DNA of 64,000 nt from Zoogloea sp. (GTDB taxonomy: Bacteria; Pseudomonadota; Gammaproteobacteria; Burkholderiales; Rhodocyclaceae): contig NZ_JAKLLN010000014.1 in the NCBI RefSeq assembly GCF_023150065.1, forward strand, positions 80,591 through 144,590. The letters are read 5' to 3'. This document shows, piece by piece, positions 14,934 through 24,401 of the stretch (its first letter is position 1; every line of letters begins with the position of its first letter). The notes beneath the pieces are model-generated. The model was not told where the DNA came from and searched no databases. It was given only the letters and a program-made list of their open reading frames with translations. A program made the position numbers and the translations under genes.

Positions 14934-17207
14934 ATGGCTCACAAGAAATCCCGCCGCGCTGCGGACCGTCACCGAACCCCCGACACCTCCGTTGCTGCAC
15001 CGGCACCCGAAAAGATCGTGCTGCCCCTGGGTGCCATGATGTTTGCCGCCTCCATGGGCGCCTTCGCCCAGACGCCCGCCCAGGGCGAGGAGAAGACCCT
15101 CAAGCCGGTGGTCGTCAAGGCCGACGCCGAACGTGAGCAGGAAGGCAAGAACACCCTGCGCACCACCACCACCCGCATCGGCAAGGGCAAGCAGGAACTC
15201 CGCGACATTCCCCAGTCCGTCACCGTGGTCACCGAGAAGCTGATGGACGATCGCAAGATCGACACCGTCAAGGAAGCCCTCAAGATGACCTCGGGCATCA
15301 CCTTCCTGGCAGCCGAAGGCGGCGAGGAAGACATCCGCCTGCGCGGCTTCCCCCTCAACACCACCGGCGATCTGTTCATCGACGGCATGCGTGATCCGGC
15401 CTTCTACGACCGCGACACCTTCAATTTCGACCGCATCGAGGTGCTGCGTGGCTCCGCCTCCATGCTCTTTGGCCGTGGCTCCACCGGCGGCGCGGTCAAC
15501 CAGGTCAACAAGCAGGCCCGCCTGCTCGACGAAACCCAGGTGGACCTGACCCTGGGCAGCCACCAGTACCGCCGCGTGGTGGCCGACATCAACGTCAGGA
15601 CCGGTGAAGACTCGGCCCTGCGCATCAACGCCATGCGCACCCTGGCCGACAACAATGGCGCGGGCACCAGCCTCGACAAGTACGGCTTTGCCGCCGACTA
15701 CCGCTGGGGCATCGGCAGCCGTGACGAGTTCGAGGTGGGCTTTTTCTACCTGGAGAACAACAACGGCATCAACTACGGCCTGCCCTACATCCGCAAGAGC
15801 GCGACCGACGCATCCCTGACCACCATCCCGGTCGACCCCAAGAGCTACTACGGCGCCAAGAGCGACTACAACCACGGCTCCGCCGGCTACGCCACCTTCG
15901 CCCATACCCACCGCTTCTCCAGCGACACCGAGTTGGTCACCAAGGTGCGCAAGGGTGACTTCAACCGCGACCAGCGCGCCAGCACCGTGCGTATCGCCGG
16001 CGCCGCGCTGCAGCCTGGCGGCATCCTGGCCACCCGCGAGAACTTCAGCAACGATACCGTGCTGAACCGGGGCACCCAGAACAAGATCCAGAGCATGGAG
16101 AACCTTTTCGCCCAGAGCGACCTGTCCACCAAGTTCGAAGCCTTCGGCCTCAAGCACCAAGTGCTCACCGGTGTCGACTTTGCCTGGGAGAAAAAGATCG
16201 TCCGCGGCGCCCGCTCCGCCGCCCAGGGCGGTGTCGCCGTCCCCAACAAGCCCACCACCACCATCGGTGGCGGCGGCACCGGCTGGGTTGACGAAGACGC
16301 CCGTACCATCAGCAAGACCAGCGAGTTCGAGAGCATGGCTGCTGGCGTATACGCCCAGGATCTGATCCAGGTCGCGCCCTACTGGAAGCTGCTCGCCGGC
16401 CTGCGCTACGACGCCATGTCGGCCCAGTACGACACCTTCAACCTGACCACCAACGCCATCACCAACTACCAGCAGTCAATCTACAAGATGAGCAACCGCG
16501 TCGGTGTGCTCTTCCAGCCCTCCGACCGACACTCCTTCCACCTGTCCTACGGCACCTCGTTCAACACCTCGGGCGACACTTACTCCTACAGCGCCCAGAA
16601 CGTGAACACCCCGCCCGAGAAGAGCATGAACCTCGAGCTGGGTGCCAAGATCGACTCCGAAGATCGCCGCATGAGCAGCCGCTTTGCCCTGTTCCGCGGG
16701 GTCAAGCTCAACGAGCGCAACACCGACCCGCTGCTCAACATCGCCGTGCTCTCCGGCAAGCGCCACGCCACCGGCTTCGAGACCGACGTGATCGGCAAGA
16801 TCACTCCGCGCTGGGAGCTCTACGGTTCCTACACCTGGATCTGGGATGCCGAGATCGACAAGGGTGCGGAAGGTGCCGAAGGCGTGGGCGCACGTCCGTC
16901 GCTGATCCCCAAGCACCAGGGCACCCTGTGGAGCACCTACCAGGTCACCGAGAAGCTGCGTGTCGGTGCCGGCGCCAACGGCCGCACCCGCATGACGCCC
17001 AACCGCAACCCGGCAGGCCTCTACTCCGACGGCTATGTGACCTACGACGCCATGGCCGAGTACGAAGTCCTGCAGGAGCGCCTGACCGTCAAGGCCAACC
17101 TCATCAACCTGACCAACAAGTTCTACGCCGACTCGCTGTACGCCAACGGTCACTACATCCCCGGCTTTGGCCGGACGATCTACGTGACCGGCACGCTGAA
17201 GTTCTGA
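14934..17207 (+). CDS. fiu: TonB-dependent catecholate siderophore receptor, Fiu-like
   Basis: A 757-residue outer-membrane receptor. The ATG at 14934 follows GAGAGG; a GTG at 14898 would add 12 residues. A long basic leader precedes the hydrophobic segment VLPLGAMMFAASMGAFAQ, with cleavage near FAQ-TPA. The plug shows DIPQSVTVVTEKLMDDRKIDTV, IRLRGFPLNTTGDLFIDGMRD and IEVLRGSASMLFGRGSTGGAVNQV. The barrel ends with a terminal Phe (VTGTLKF). The next gene is piuC, as in the E. coli fiu-ybiX and Pseudomonas piuA-piuC pairs, which supports a role in catecholate siderophore uptake. Fur-like sequence lies upstream. Confidence 0.9.
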   Translation: MAHKKSRRAADRHRTPDTSVAAPAPEKIVLPLGAMMFAASMGAFAQTPAQGEEKTLKPVVVKADAEREQEGKNTLRTTTTRIGKGKQELRDIPQSVTVVTEKLMDDRKIDTVKEALKMTSGITFLAAEGGEEDIRLRGFPLNTTGDLFIDGMRDPAFYDRDTFNFDRIEVLRGSASMLFGRGSTGGAVNQVNKQARLLDETQVDLTLGSHQYRRVVADINVRTGEDSALRINAMRTLADNNGAGTSLDKYGFAADYRWGIGSRDEFEVGFFYLENNNGINYGLPYIRKSATDASLTTIPVDPKSYYGAKSDYNHGSAGYATFAHTHRFSSDTELVTKVRKGDFNRDQRASTVRIAGAALQPGGILATRENFSNDTVLNRGTQNKIQSMENLFAQSDLSTKFEAFGLKHQVLTGVDFAWEKKIVRGARSAAQGGVAVPNKPTTTIGGGGTGWVDEDARTISKTSEFESMAAGVYAQDLIQVAPYWKLLAGLRYDAMSAQYDTFNLTTNAITNYQQSIYKMSNRVGVLFQPSDRHSFHLSYGTSFNTSGDTYSYSAQNVNTPPEKSMNLELGAKIDSEDRRMSSRFALFRGVKLNERNTDPLLNIAVLSGKRHATGFETDVIGKITPRWELYGSYTWIWDAEIDKGAEGAEGVGARPSLIPKHQGTLWSTYQVTEKLRVGAGANGRTRMTPNRNPAGLYSDGYVTYDAMAEYEVLQERLTVKANLINLTNKFYADSLYANGHYIPGFGRTIYVTGTLKF

Positions 17208-17224
17208 TCCGGTAAAGGGCAGGG

Positions 17225-17262
17225 CCCGGAGCGACCTTGATCAAGCGCAAGGTCGCTCCGGG
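17225..17262 (+). terminator. Strong hairpin between fiu and piuC
   Basis: A perfect 15-bp stem (CCCGGAGCGACCTTG pairing with CAAGGTCGCTCCGGG) around an 8-base loop, starting 17 bases past the fiu stop. Only a short AT-rich tail (CAAATAGGTTT) follows. It may end fiu transcripts or attenuate read-through into piuC, which has its own Fur-like site. Confidence 0.75.
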
Positions 17263-17273
17263 CAAATAGGTTT

Positions 17274-17293
17274 GTAATGACACGCATTCTCAT
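17274..17293. promoter_or_regulatory. Fur-like site before piuC
   Basis: TAATGACACGCATTCTCATC, between the terminator and the piuC ATG (17331), has AATGA and CATTCTCAT half-sites like those before the fiu gene. Candidate only. Confidence 0.4.
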
Positions 17294-17330
17294 CAAACCC
17301 GGCACGCCCTACTCTTCACACCCTTCAGCC

Positions 17331-18014
17331 ATGCTCCTCCAGATCCCCGAACTCCTCACCGCCGACGAAGTCCGCCAGGCCCGTCAGGCCCTCGCCGACG
17401 CCCCCTGGGCGGATGGCCGTGACAGCGCCGGCCCCCAGGCCGCCACCGTCAAGAACAACCAGCAACTGCCCCACGACTGCGCCGCCGCCACCCTGATCCG
17501 TCAGCTGGTGCTGCGCGCCATCGACCGGCACCCCCTCTTCCTCACCGCCGCCCTGCCCAAGAAGATCTTCACCCCCCGGGTGAATCGCTACGGCGGCGAC
17601 ACGCCCTACTACGGTGGCCACGTGGACAACGCCATCCGCTTCCGTGCCGACACCGGCGAGCGGGTGCGCACCGACGTATCGTGCACCGTTTTCCTGGCCG
17701 ACCCCGACGAATACGACGGCGGCGAGCTGCTGGTACAGGACACCTACGGCGCCCGCGGCGTCAAGCTGCCCGCCGGCCACGCCGTGCTCTACCCCGGCAC
17801 CAGCATCCACGAAGTCACCGCGGTCACCCGCGGTCACCGCCTCGCCTGTTTCTTCTGGATCGAAAGCATGGTGCGCAGCGACGAGCAACGCCGCCTGCTC
17901 TTTGACCTGGACATGGCCATCATGCGTCTGCGCGAGAAGGACGGCGAGACCGACGAAGCCGTATCCCTCACCGGCACCTATCACAACCTGCTGCGCATGT
18001 GGGCCGACACCTGA
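17331..18014 (+). CDS. piuC: PKHD-type hydroxylase PiuC/YbiX
   Basis: A 227-residue Fe(II)/2-oxoglutarate oxygenase, the length of E. coli YbiX. Iron ligands are visible as His97 and Asp99 (GGHVDNAIR) and His160 (TSIHEVT), with Arg170 as the likely 2-oxoglutarate anchor. VKNNQQLP near residue 40 is also conserved. The ATG at 17331 gives the family start ([14 protein letters not shown]); a longer frame from 17277 covers the promoter region. It follows the Fiu-like receptor, as in E. coli and Pseudomonas. The substrate of PiuC is not established; a part in siderophore or iron handling is inferred from regulation and context. Confidence 0.93.
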   Translation: MLLQIPELLTADEVRQARQALADAPWADGRDSAGPQAATVKNNQQLPHDCAAATLIRQLVLRAIDRHPLFLTAALPKKIFTPRVNRYGGDTPYYGGHVDNAIRFRADTGERVRTDVSCTVFLADPDEYDGGELLVQDTYGARGVKLPAGHAVLYPGTSIHEVTAVTRGHRLACFFWIESMVRSDEQRRLLFDLDMAIMRLREKDGETDEAVSLTGTYHNLLRMWADT

Positions 18015-18017
18015 GTC

Positions 18018-19142
18018 ATGAGCACCCGCAACACACTGCCCGAGGGCGTGATCTCCCTCCCCGCCCATGAGGCCCACGCCCGCCACGTCCTCGACGCCAA
18101 TGCCTGGGCCTACTTTGCCGGCGGCGCGGCCGACGAGCACACCCTGCGCGCCAACCCCGCCGCCTGGGAGGCCCTGGCGCTCCATCCCCGCATCCTGCGC
18201 CCGGTGGCCGGCGGGCACACCCGGGTCAGCCTGCTGGGGCGCAGCCTGGCCCACCCCATCCTGCTCGCGCCGGTGGCCTATCAGCGCATGGCCCATCCCG
18301 ACGGCGAGCTGGGCAGCGCCGTGGCTGCGTCGGCCCAGGAAGCCGGGCTGGTGCTCAGCACCCAGGCCAGCACGCCCCTTGAAGCTGTCGCCGACGCCAT
18401 CCGCAGCGACCCCGACCGGGGCCCCTTGTGGTTCCAGCTCTACCTGCAGCACGACCGGGGCTTCAACATCGAGCTGATCCGACGCGCCGAAGCCGCCGGC
18501 TATGAAGCCCTGGTCCTCACCGTGGACGCGCCCTGCAGCGGAGCCCGGGACCGGGAGCGCGCCGCCGGCTTCCGCCTGCCGCCGGGTATCAGCGCCGTGA
18601 ATCTTGCGGGCCTGCCGCCCCGCCCGGCGCGGGATCTGGCCCCGGGCCGCAGCGGCCTGTTCGACGACCTGCTCCACGACGCCCCCACCTGGAACGACAT
18701 CGCCTGGCTGCAGGCCCAGACCCGCCTGCCGGTGATCCTGAAGGGGGTGCTGCACCCAGAGGATGCGAGAGAGGCCGTACGTCAGCAGGTCGGTGGCCTG
18801 ATCGTCTCCAACCACGGCGGACGCACCCTCGACACCCTGCCCACCACCGCCAACGCCCTTCCCGCCGTGGTGGACGCGGTGGATGGCAGCCTGCCGGTAC
18901 TGGTGGACGGCGGCATCCGTCGGGGCACCGACGTGCTCAAGGCCATGGCCCTGGGCGCCAGCGCGGTGCTCATCGGCCGCCCCTACATCTTTGGTCTGGC
19001 CAACGCCGGTGCCCTGGGCGTCGCCCACGTCATCCGCCTGCTGCGGGACGAGCTGGAGATCGCCATGGCCCTGTGCGGGGCCCGCACGCTGCAGCAGCTG
19101 CCCAACGGGCTGCTGGGCAAGCCCGCGCAGCCCGCCCGCTGA
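18018..19142 (+). CDS. FMN-dependent alpha-hydroxyacid oxidase/dehydrogenase
   Basis: A 374-residue TIM-barrel flavoprotein of the lactate/glycolate oxidase family. Visible landmarks are AWAYFAGGAADEHTLRAN (FMN-proximal Tyr), LLAPVAYQRMAHPDGE, WFQLYLQHDR, VLTVDAPCSG, VILKGVLHPEDA, the active-site His in IVSNHGGRTLD, and FMN-phosphate loops VDGGIRRGTDV and IGRPYIFGLA. It starts three bases after piuC and is almost certainly co-transcribed. The hydroxyacid substrate cannot be fixed; lactate or a hydroxycarboxylate from siderophore turnover are options, the latter purely from context. Confidence 0.85.
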   Translation: MSTRNTLPEGVISLPAHEAHARHVLDANAWAYFAGGAADEHTLRANPAAWEALALHPRILRPVAGGHTRVSLLGRSLAHPILLAPVAYQRMAHPDGELGSAVAASAQEAGLVLSTQASTPLEAVADAIRSDPDRGPLWFQLYLQHDRGFNIELIRRAEAAGYEALVLTVDAPCSGARDRERAAGFRLPPGISAVNLAGLPPRPARDLAPGRSGLFDDLLHDAPTWNDIAWLQAQTRLPVILKGVLHPEDAREAVRQQVGGLIVSNHGGRTLDTLPTTANALPAVVDAVDGSLPVLVDGGIRRGTDVLKAMALGASAVLIGRPYIFGLANAGALGVAHVIRLLRDELEIAMALCGARTLQQLPNGLLGKPAQPAR

Positions 19143-19149
19143 CCCCGCC

Positions 19150-21177
19150 TTACAAGCGCAGGCGGGCCACTTCCGCCTCCAGCTCCCGGGCCACGGTCAG
19201 CAGTTCCTCCGCCTGGGTACGGTTGGTCGCCGCCGCCTGGCTGGTCTCCACCACCGATCTGGACACCGAATCGATACTGCCGGAGATCAGCTGACTGGCC
19301 TGGGTCTGTTCCCGGGTGGCGTCGGCGATGTCGGCCACCGCCGCCGAGGTCCGCTCGGCGCGCTCGTGGATCGCCTCCAGGGCCGCCTCGACCCGGCGGG
19401 ACACCTCCACATTGCGCCCCACCTGCTCCACCGCCCGGCGCGCCGAGGTGGCGACCGAGCTGACGCCCTCCTGGATGCTGCCGAGGGTGGTGTTGATCAG
19501 GGCGGCCGACTTGGAGGACTGCTCGGCCAGCTTGCGCACCTCGTCGGCCACCACGGCAAAGCCACGGCCCTGCTCCCCCGCCCGGGCCGCCTCGATCGCC
19601 GCATTGAGGGCCAGCAGGTTGGTCTGCTCGGAGATGTCACGAATGGCGTTGACGGCCTGGTGGATCTCCGTCGAACGCTCGCCCAGCGCCTCCACCTGGG
19701 TGGCCGCATCGCGCACCGTGTCGGCGGTGCTGCGCAGATGGGCGATGCTGTCATGCACCGTCCCCACCCCTTCCTGCACCGAGGCAGCAGTCTCCCGCGT
19801 CAGGGCCAGGGCCCTGTCCGCATTCGACGACACCTGCTCGACGCTTAGCCCCAACTGGCGGGTAGTGTCCGCCATGTCCCCCGCCGTGGCGCTCTGCTGG
19901 CGGGTGGCCTCCCCGAGGCTGCGGGACGAATCCGACATGTCCGCCGCGGTGCGCTGCAGGTGATCGCTGGTCTGGCGGATGCTGCCCGCCAGCACACGCA
20001 TGGAGTCAGCCGCGCTGTTGATGCTCTGGCCGATCAGATCGATCTCGCTGCGGCTGCCCGGCACCACCTCGGCACGAACCGACAGGTCGCCGCCGCCAAA
20101 GCGCGACACCAGGCCCGCCAGATGGGACAAGGGGCTCAGGCGCTGCCGCAGGAAGAAGGCCAGGGCCAGCACCAGCAAGGCCCCGCAGCCTATCGCCAGC
20201 AGGGCGATCTGGTTGCGCAGGGCGTTGGACTCCTCGACAAACTCATCCACCCACGACCCGGTGGCCACCAGCCAGTGGAGCTCCGGCAGTTCCCGCACCA
20301 CCACCATCTTATCGGCCTCGGCGGCGCCGTCACCCCAGCGGTAAACCAGGGTTCCGTTGCGCTTCTCGATCAGCTCACCGACGATGCGCTGCACCGCCGG
20401 GTCCATCTCGGCCAGGGTCTTGCCCTCAAACTTGGGGTGGTAGATGAAGCGCACATCCTTGGCGTCGCCCGAGGGCACCGAGATGATGTAGGGGTAGCCG
20501 GTTCTGCCGACCTTCATCGCCCCCAGCTTGTCCTTGATGATGCGCACATTCGACTCGGCATCCACCCGCATGGTCACCGCCCCCACCACCTTGCCCGAGG
20601 CATCCTTCAGCGGTTCGGCGGCCAGCACGAACATCTTGCCGTTACGCTCCAGGGAGCCCAGGAAGGGCTTGCCGGTAAGCAGGATGGAGGGATAGTCGCC
20701 GTTGTTGTCCACCAGCTCCCCGTGGCGGGGGTTGCCCTCCTTGTCCTTCAGGAGCGTCGCTGCGCGGTAGAAGCGGTCGCCCTTGCGCACCAGGAAGGCC
20801 GGCTCCCGATCGGTATGGAGGCGGTTGTAGGCGGCCAGCACCTCGGTGTTGGCATTCAGCACCAGATTGCCGATGGCCACGCCCGGCAGGGTCGCCTTGC
20901 CGGTGGGCAGTTCGGCACCGGTCAGCCGGGCCGGGCCGGGCATCGACTCGATGAACTGAGTGAGGGCATCCCTGGAACGCTTCTCCAGGCTGTCCTTGGC
21001 ATAGGCCAGCATGGAGATGGTCATGTCGGCCTGCAGGGACAGGGACTCTTCCGCCCGGGCGATTGCGTTCTGGCGGGACATGATGGCCACGGTGGCCACC
21101 AGGATGGCCACCATCAGGGTGACCCCGACGGTGCACAGCAGGACAACCTGCCGGACGATGGGCTTGTGCTTCAGCAT
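19150..21177 (-). CDS. Methyl-accepting chemotaxis protein with Cache sensor
   Basis: A 675-residue chemoreceptor. TM1 spans about residues 11-33 and TM2 about 323-343, enclosing a periplasmic Cache-type domain with [22 protein letters not shown] and [17 protein letters not shown] region follows ([25 protein letters not shown]). The cytoplasmic hairpin tip is intact: [20 protein letters not shown], then [18 protein letters not shown]. There is no C-terminal CheR pentapeptide. The ATG at 21177 follows GAGAAAAG. No other chemotaxis genes are nearby, so it is an orphan receptor; the ligand is unknown. It is convergent with the hydroxyacid oxidase, seven bases away. Confidence 0.93.
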   Translation of the reverse strand: MLKHKPIVRQVVLLCTVGVTLMVAILVATVAIMSRQNAIARAEESLSLQADMTISMLAYAKDSLEKRSRDALTQFIESMPGPARLTGAELPTGKATLPGVAIGNLVLNANTEVLAAYNRLHTDREPAFLVRKGDRFYRAATLLKDKEGNPRHGELVDNNGDYPSILLTGKPFLGSLERNGKMFVLAAEPLKDASGKVVGAVTMRVDAESNVRIIKDKLGAMKVGRTGYPYIISVPSGDAKDVRFIYHPKFEGKTLAEMDPAVQRIVGELIEKRNGTLVYRWGDGAAEADKMVVVRELPELHWLVATGSWVDEFVEESNALRNQIALLAIGCGALLVLALAFFLRQRLSPLSHLAGLVSRFGGGDLSVRAEVVPGSRSEIDLIGQSINSAADSMRVLAGSIRQTSDHLQRTAADMSDSSRSLGEATRQQSATAGDMADTTRQLGLSVEQVSSNADRALALTRETAASVQEGVGTVHDSIAHLRSTADTVRDAATQVEALGERSTEIHQAVNAIRDISEQTNLLALNAAIEAARAGEQGRGFAVVADEVRKLAEQSSKSAALINTTLGSIQEGVSSVATSARRAVEQVGRNVEVSRRVEAALEAIHERAERTSAAVADIADATREQTQASQLISGSIDSVSRSVVETSQAAATNRTQAEELLTVARELEAEVARLRL

Positions 21178-21287
21178 GGACTTTTCTCGAAGTGGGCAAG
21201 ACGCCCTCTCCGTATCGGCCCAAACGCGCCGGAGTTGAGCCCTACGCCGGCGGAATGCCCCGCCCTGTCTTGCGCTACGCCAGCCGG

Positions 21288-22532
21288 CTACTCGTCGAAG
21301 GCGTGGATGAAATCCCGGATGCGGGGGTAGATCTGGCGCTCCCAGCGCTTGCCGTTGAACACCCCGTAGTGCCCCACCGAGGCCTGCAGGTGGTGCTGCT
21401 TGCGATACGGCGCCAGCTTGCTGCACAGATCGTGGGCGGCCAGGGTCTGGCCGATGGAGCAGATGTCGTCCCGTTCGCCCTCCACCGTGAACAGCGCGGT
21501 GCGGCGGATCGCCTCGGGCTTCACCACGCGGCCGCGGTATTCCAGCACGCCCCGGGGCAGGTGGTATTCCTGGAAGACCTTGCGCACCGTCTGCAGGTAG
21601 AACTCGGCGGGCAGATCCATCATGGCCAGGTATTCGTCGTAGAACTCCTTGATGCCGTGGGCCTTCACCGTATCGCCTTCCACGTAGTGCCCGTACATCT
21701 TGCGGAAGGACTCCTTGTGCCGGTCCAGGTTCATGCTCATGAAGGCCGAAATCTGCAGGAAGCCCGGATACACCCGCCGCAGCGCCCCCTTGTAACGCAG
21801 GGGCACCACGCCGATGAGCTTGCTCTCGAACCACTCGATGGGCTTGCCGGTGGCCAGGTTGTTCACCTCGGTGGGGTTGATGCGGCAGTCGATGGGCCCG
21901 GCCATCAGGGTCATGCTGCGGGGCTGGTGGGGGTGCTTGTCCTCGGCCATGACCGCCACCGCCGCCAGGGTCGGCACGGTGGGCTGACACACCGCCACCA
22001 GATGGGTGTGGGGGCCGAGCCAATCCACGAAACGGATGATGTGCTCGATGAAGGTGTCCAGGTCGAAGGCCCCCTCGGACAGCGGTATGTCGCGCACGTT
22101 GTGCCAGTCGGTCACGTACACGTCGTGGTCCTGCAGCAGGGTCTGGACGGTGCCCCGCAGCAGGGTGGCAAAGTGCCCGGACACCGGCGCCACCAGCAAC
22201 ACCTTGGGCTCGGTACCGCTGGTCGGTGTCTTGCGGAAGCGCAGCAGGGAGCAGAACGGGGTGTTGAAGACCACCTCCTCGCTCACCGTACAGGTGCCGG
22301 CGGGGGTGTCCACAGTGTCGATATTGAAGGGCGGGCGGTGATGGGTGAGCCCGGACAGGGCCAGCACCTCACAGGCCGCGGCCGCCTTGCGCAGGGTGCG
22401 GCTGTGGGGCAGCCAGAACAGGCTGTGATGTAACCAGGGCGCCAGGAAGCGCGCCGCACCGCGCATCGGCGTGGTCATGTCGGCCACGGCCTGATAGGCC
22501 TGGTAGTGCAAGGCAGGGCTGTTGGGGAGCAT
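21288..22532 (-). CDS. phaZ: Intracellular polyhydroxyalkanoate depolymerase
   Basis: A 414-residue alpha/beta-type enzyme that mobilises stored PHA granules. The catalytic nucleophile is Cys182 in VAVCQPTVP, matching the Cys of Ralstonia PhaZ1 in nearly the same position, with [20 protein letters not shown] further on and a late His in [21 protein letters not shown]. The start [19 protein letters not shown] at 22532 is the family N-terminus; a longer frame to 22640 is antisense to the GST leader. PHA synthesis genes are not in the window. The gene is divergent from a GST gene. Confidence 0.95.
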   Translation of the reverse strand: MLPNSPALHYQAYQAVADMTTPMRGAARFLAPWLHHSLFWLPHSRTLRKAAAACEVLALSGLTHHRPPFNIDTVDTPAGTCTVSEEVVFNTPFCSLLRFRKTPTSGTEPKVLLVAPVSGHFATLLRGTVQTLLQDHDVYVTDWHNVRDIPLSEGAFDLDTFIEHIIRFVDWLGPHTHLVAVCQPTVPTLAAVAVMAEDKHPHQPRSMTLMAGPIDCRINPTEVNNLATGKPIEWFESKLIGVVPLRYKGALRRVYPGFLQISAFMSMNLDRHKESFRKMYGHYVEGDTVKAHGIKEFYDEYLAMMDLPAEFYLQTVRKVFQEYHLPRGVLEYRGRVVKPEAIRRTALFTVEGERDDICSIGQTLAAHDLCSKLAPYRKQHHLQASVGHYGVFNGKRWERQIYPRIRDFIHAFDE

Positions 22533-22687
22533 GGTGTTTTTGTAGTGCCGCAGTTGGGTTCCGGATACTAGCAATAGGCATGCCGTCACAGACGCCCTTT
22601 CAGGCACGTGGCTTGCTCGCAGGCTTGTCACGACACGCACACCAGGCCCATCGCCCCACCCCGAACGCCTTGCCGGAGAACCCCATC

Positions 22688-23341
22688 ATGGCCGTCACCC
22701 TCACCCTGAGCAGCAAGAATTACTCGTCCTGGTCCCTGCGCGGCTGGCTGATGGCCCGCTTCGCCGGGCTCAACTTCAAGGAGGAAATGGTCGAGCAGGA
22801 CGATGCTGGCGCCCGCGCCGAGCTCCTGCTGCTGGCCCCCTCGGTGCGCGTCCCGCGCCTGACCCACGGCGAGGTCTCCGTGTGGGACACCCTGGCCATC
22901 GGCGAATACCTCAACGAGCTCAAGCCCCAGGCCGGGCTGCTGCCCGCCGATGCCGCCGCCCGGGCCCACTGCCGCTCCATCTGCGGCGAGATGCACTCGG
23001 GCTTCAGCGCGTTGCGCTCGGCCCTGCCCATGAACCTGAAGGCCCATTTCCCCAAGTTCACCGTGTGGTCACGGGCCCATGGCGACATCGAACGAGTCAC
23101 CGAGATCTGGCGCGACTGCCTCACCCGCTACGGCGGCCCCTTCCTGTTCGGCGCCCGGCGCACCCTGGCCGATGCCATGTACGCCCCCGTGGCGACCCGC
23201 TTCCTGACCTACGACGTCGCCCTCGACGAGGCCTGTTCAGCCTACTGCCGGACCATCATGGCCATGCCCGAAATGGGCGAATGGATGGCCGCAGCGAAGC
23301 TCGAACCCGACGATATCGAAGAGCTGGAAGTGGAGTTCTGA
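22688..23341 (+). CDS. Glutathione S-transferase family protein
   Basis: A 217-residue cytosolic protein. The thioredoxin-like N-terminal domain opens with LTLSSKNYSSWSLRGWLMARFAGL, with Ser residues in the position of the catalytic residue of beta/zeta-like GSTs, and includes VPRLTHGEVSVWDTLAIGEYL (the cis-Pro and glutathione-contacting region). The helical C-terminal domain has the N-capping box GGPFLFGARRTLADAMYAPV. The ATG at 22688 gives the expected N-terminus. It is a lone gene divergent from phaZ. The substrate cannot be predicted. Confidence 0.9.
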   Translation: MAVTLTLSSKNYSSWSLRGWLMARFAGLNFKEEMVEQDDAGARAELLLLAPSVRVPRLTHGEVSVWDTLAIGEYLNELKPQAGLLPADAAARAHCRSICGEMHSGFSALRSALPMNLKAHFPKFTVWSRAHGDIERVTEIWRDCLTRYGGPFLFGARRTLADAMYAPVATRFLTYDVALDEACSAYCRTIMAMPEMGEWMAAAKLEPDDIEELEVEF

Positions 23342-23622
23342 AAGACGCTTTCGCACCGTCCTGATGCAGGTGCCTGTCGGTGGTGCATGCGCCGGCAGGC
23401 GGGGGTTGCCAACCCTCCTCCATCCGGCCGAGAAAACTCGGCCACAGCGCAACTTTGGCATACTCAAGCGAGATCTTCGCCCGGTAGAATCCTTGAAGGC
23501 AGTCGAGATCCAAATGGTCCAGATCCAGCTCGCCCACCAAGGGCAACGGTGCACCCCTGCACCGCAGAAGAGAGGATCGACTCGCCCCTCTACCCCCAAG
23601 ACCCCAGCCCGAGGAAGCCAAC

Positions 23623-24396
23623 ATGCACCACGGTGAAACATCCCCCCGTCCTGCCACGCCGCCCAGCCTTGGCGCGCGGGCCGTCGCCCTGCTGCTCACC
23701 GCCAGCCTGTCCCTGAGCGGATGCCAGTCCGGTGGTCTGGGCGCCGCCCAGACCAGCACGCCTGCCGGCAGCAATACGTCCGCAACGCAGACCAACCCCT
23801 GGAACGCCTGCATCATCGGCGCGGTGGTCGGAGCCGTGGGCTTCACGGTTTACACCCAGTACGTGAATCGCAAGGGCGGCGGGGCCAAGTTCTCGGCGGC
23901 CGACCAGCGCAAGATCCTCGCCGCGGTGGTGCTCGCCGGCTGTGCGATCCCGGCCGCCGCAACCGCCATCGGCAATGCCTTCAAGAACGACGCCGACCGG
24001 GTCCGCCACGAGGATGCCTTCGCCCGTGCCGCCAAGCGTGCCGGCCAGTCGAGCACCAATGATCGCGAGCGTGAGCGCATCATCGAGCAGTACGAGAAGC
24101 TCCCCCCCGCACGCAACCCGGCCGACAAGCGCAAGCGGGACGAAGAACTCAAGCGCCAGCTGGACAAGCTCGGCACCCCCAGCGTCGAAGAAACATGGAC
24201 CAGCGAAACCGGTACCGGCGGCGTGGAAATCGGCGGACCGGTGAAAGACCCGACGGTCTCCGGGCAGGACTGCCGCTACATGAAGGAATACGTCCGCAAC
24301 CCCGAGGGCCAGCAGGTCCAGAACAAGGTGTACGCTTGCCGCAAGGGCCCGGGCGAGCAGTATGTGCGGGTGGATCCCAACATCATGCAGGGGTAA
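23623..24396 (+). CDS. Lipoprotein of unknown function, first gene of an exported-protein operon
   Basis: A 257-residue predicted lipoprotein: basic leader, hydrophobic VALLLTASLSLSGC lipobox (Cys34), then a low-complexity linker. Two Gly/Ala-rich hydrophobic stretches follow (about residues 66-82, CIIGAVVGAVGFTVYTQ, and about 98-116, ILAAVVLAGCAIPAAATAI), resembling glycine-zipper membrane inserts. A charged helix (DRERERIIEQYEKLPPARNPADKRKRDEELKRQLDKL is split by Pro) leads to a C-terminal domain with QDCRYMKEYVRNPEGQQV and a second Cys (YACRKG). That ending resembles 17-kDa surface antigen-like proteins, loosely. It is five bases upstream of the ClpP-like gene. I do not recognise a named family. 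Confidence 0.72.
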   Translation: MHHGETSPRPATPPSLGARAVALLLTASLSLSGCQSGGLGAAQTSTPAGSNTSATQTNPWNACIIGAVVGAVGFTVYTQYVNRKGGGAKFSAADQRKILAAVVLAGCAIPAAATAIGNAFKNDADRVRHEDAFARAAKRAGQSSTNDRERERIIEQYEKLPPARNPADKRKRDEELKRQLDKLGTPSVEETWTSETGTGGVEIGGPVKDPTVSGQDCRYMKEYVRNPEGQQVQNKVYACRKGPGEQYVRVDPNIMQG

Positions 24397-24401
24397 GCCC
24401 C

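Noticed and set aside
17325..19028. Antisense frame across piuC and the hydroxyacid oxidase
   Set aside because: It crosses two genes with intact catalytic motifs and has no family resemblance or start signal.
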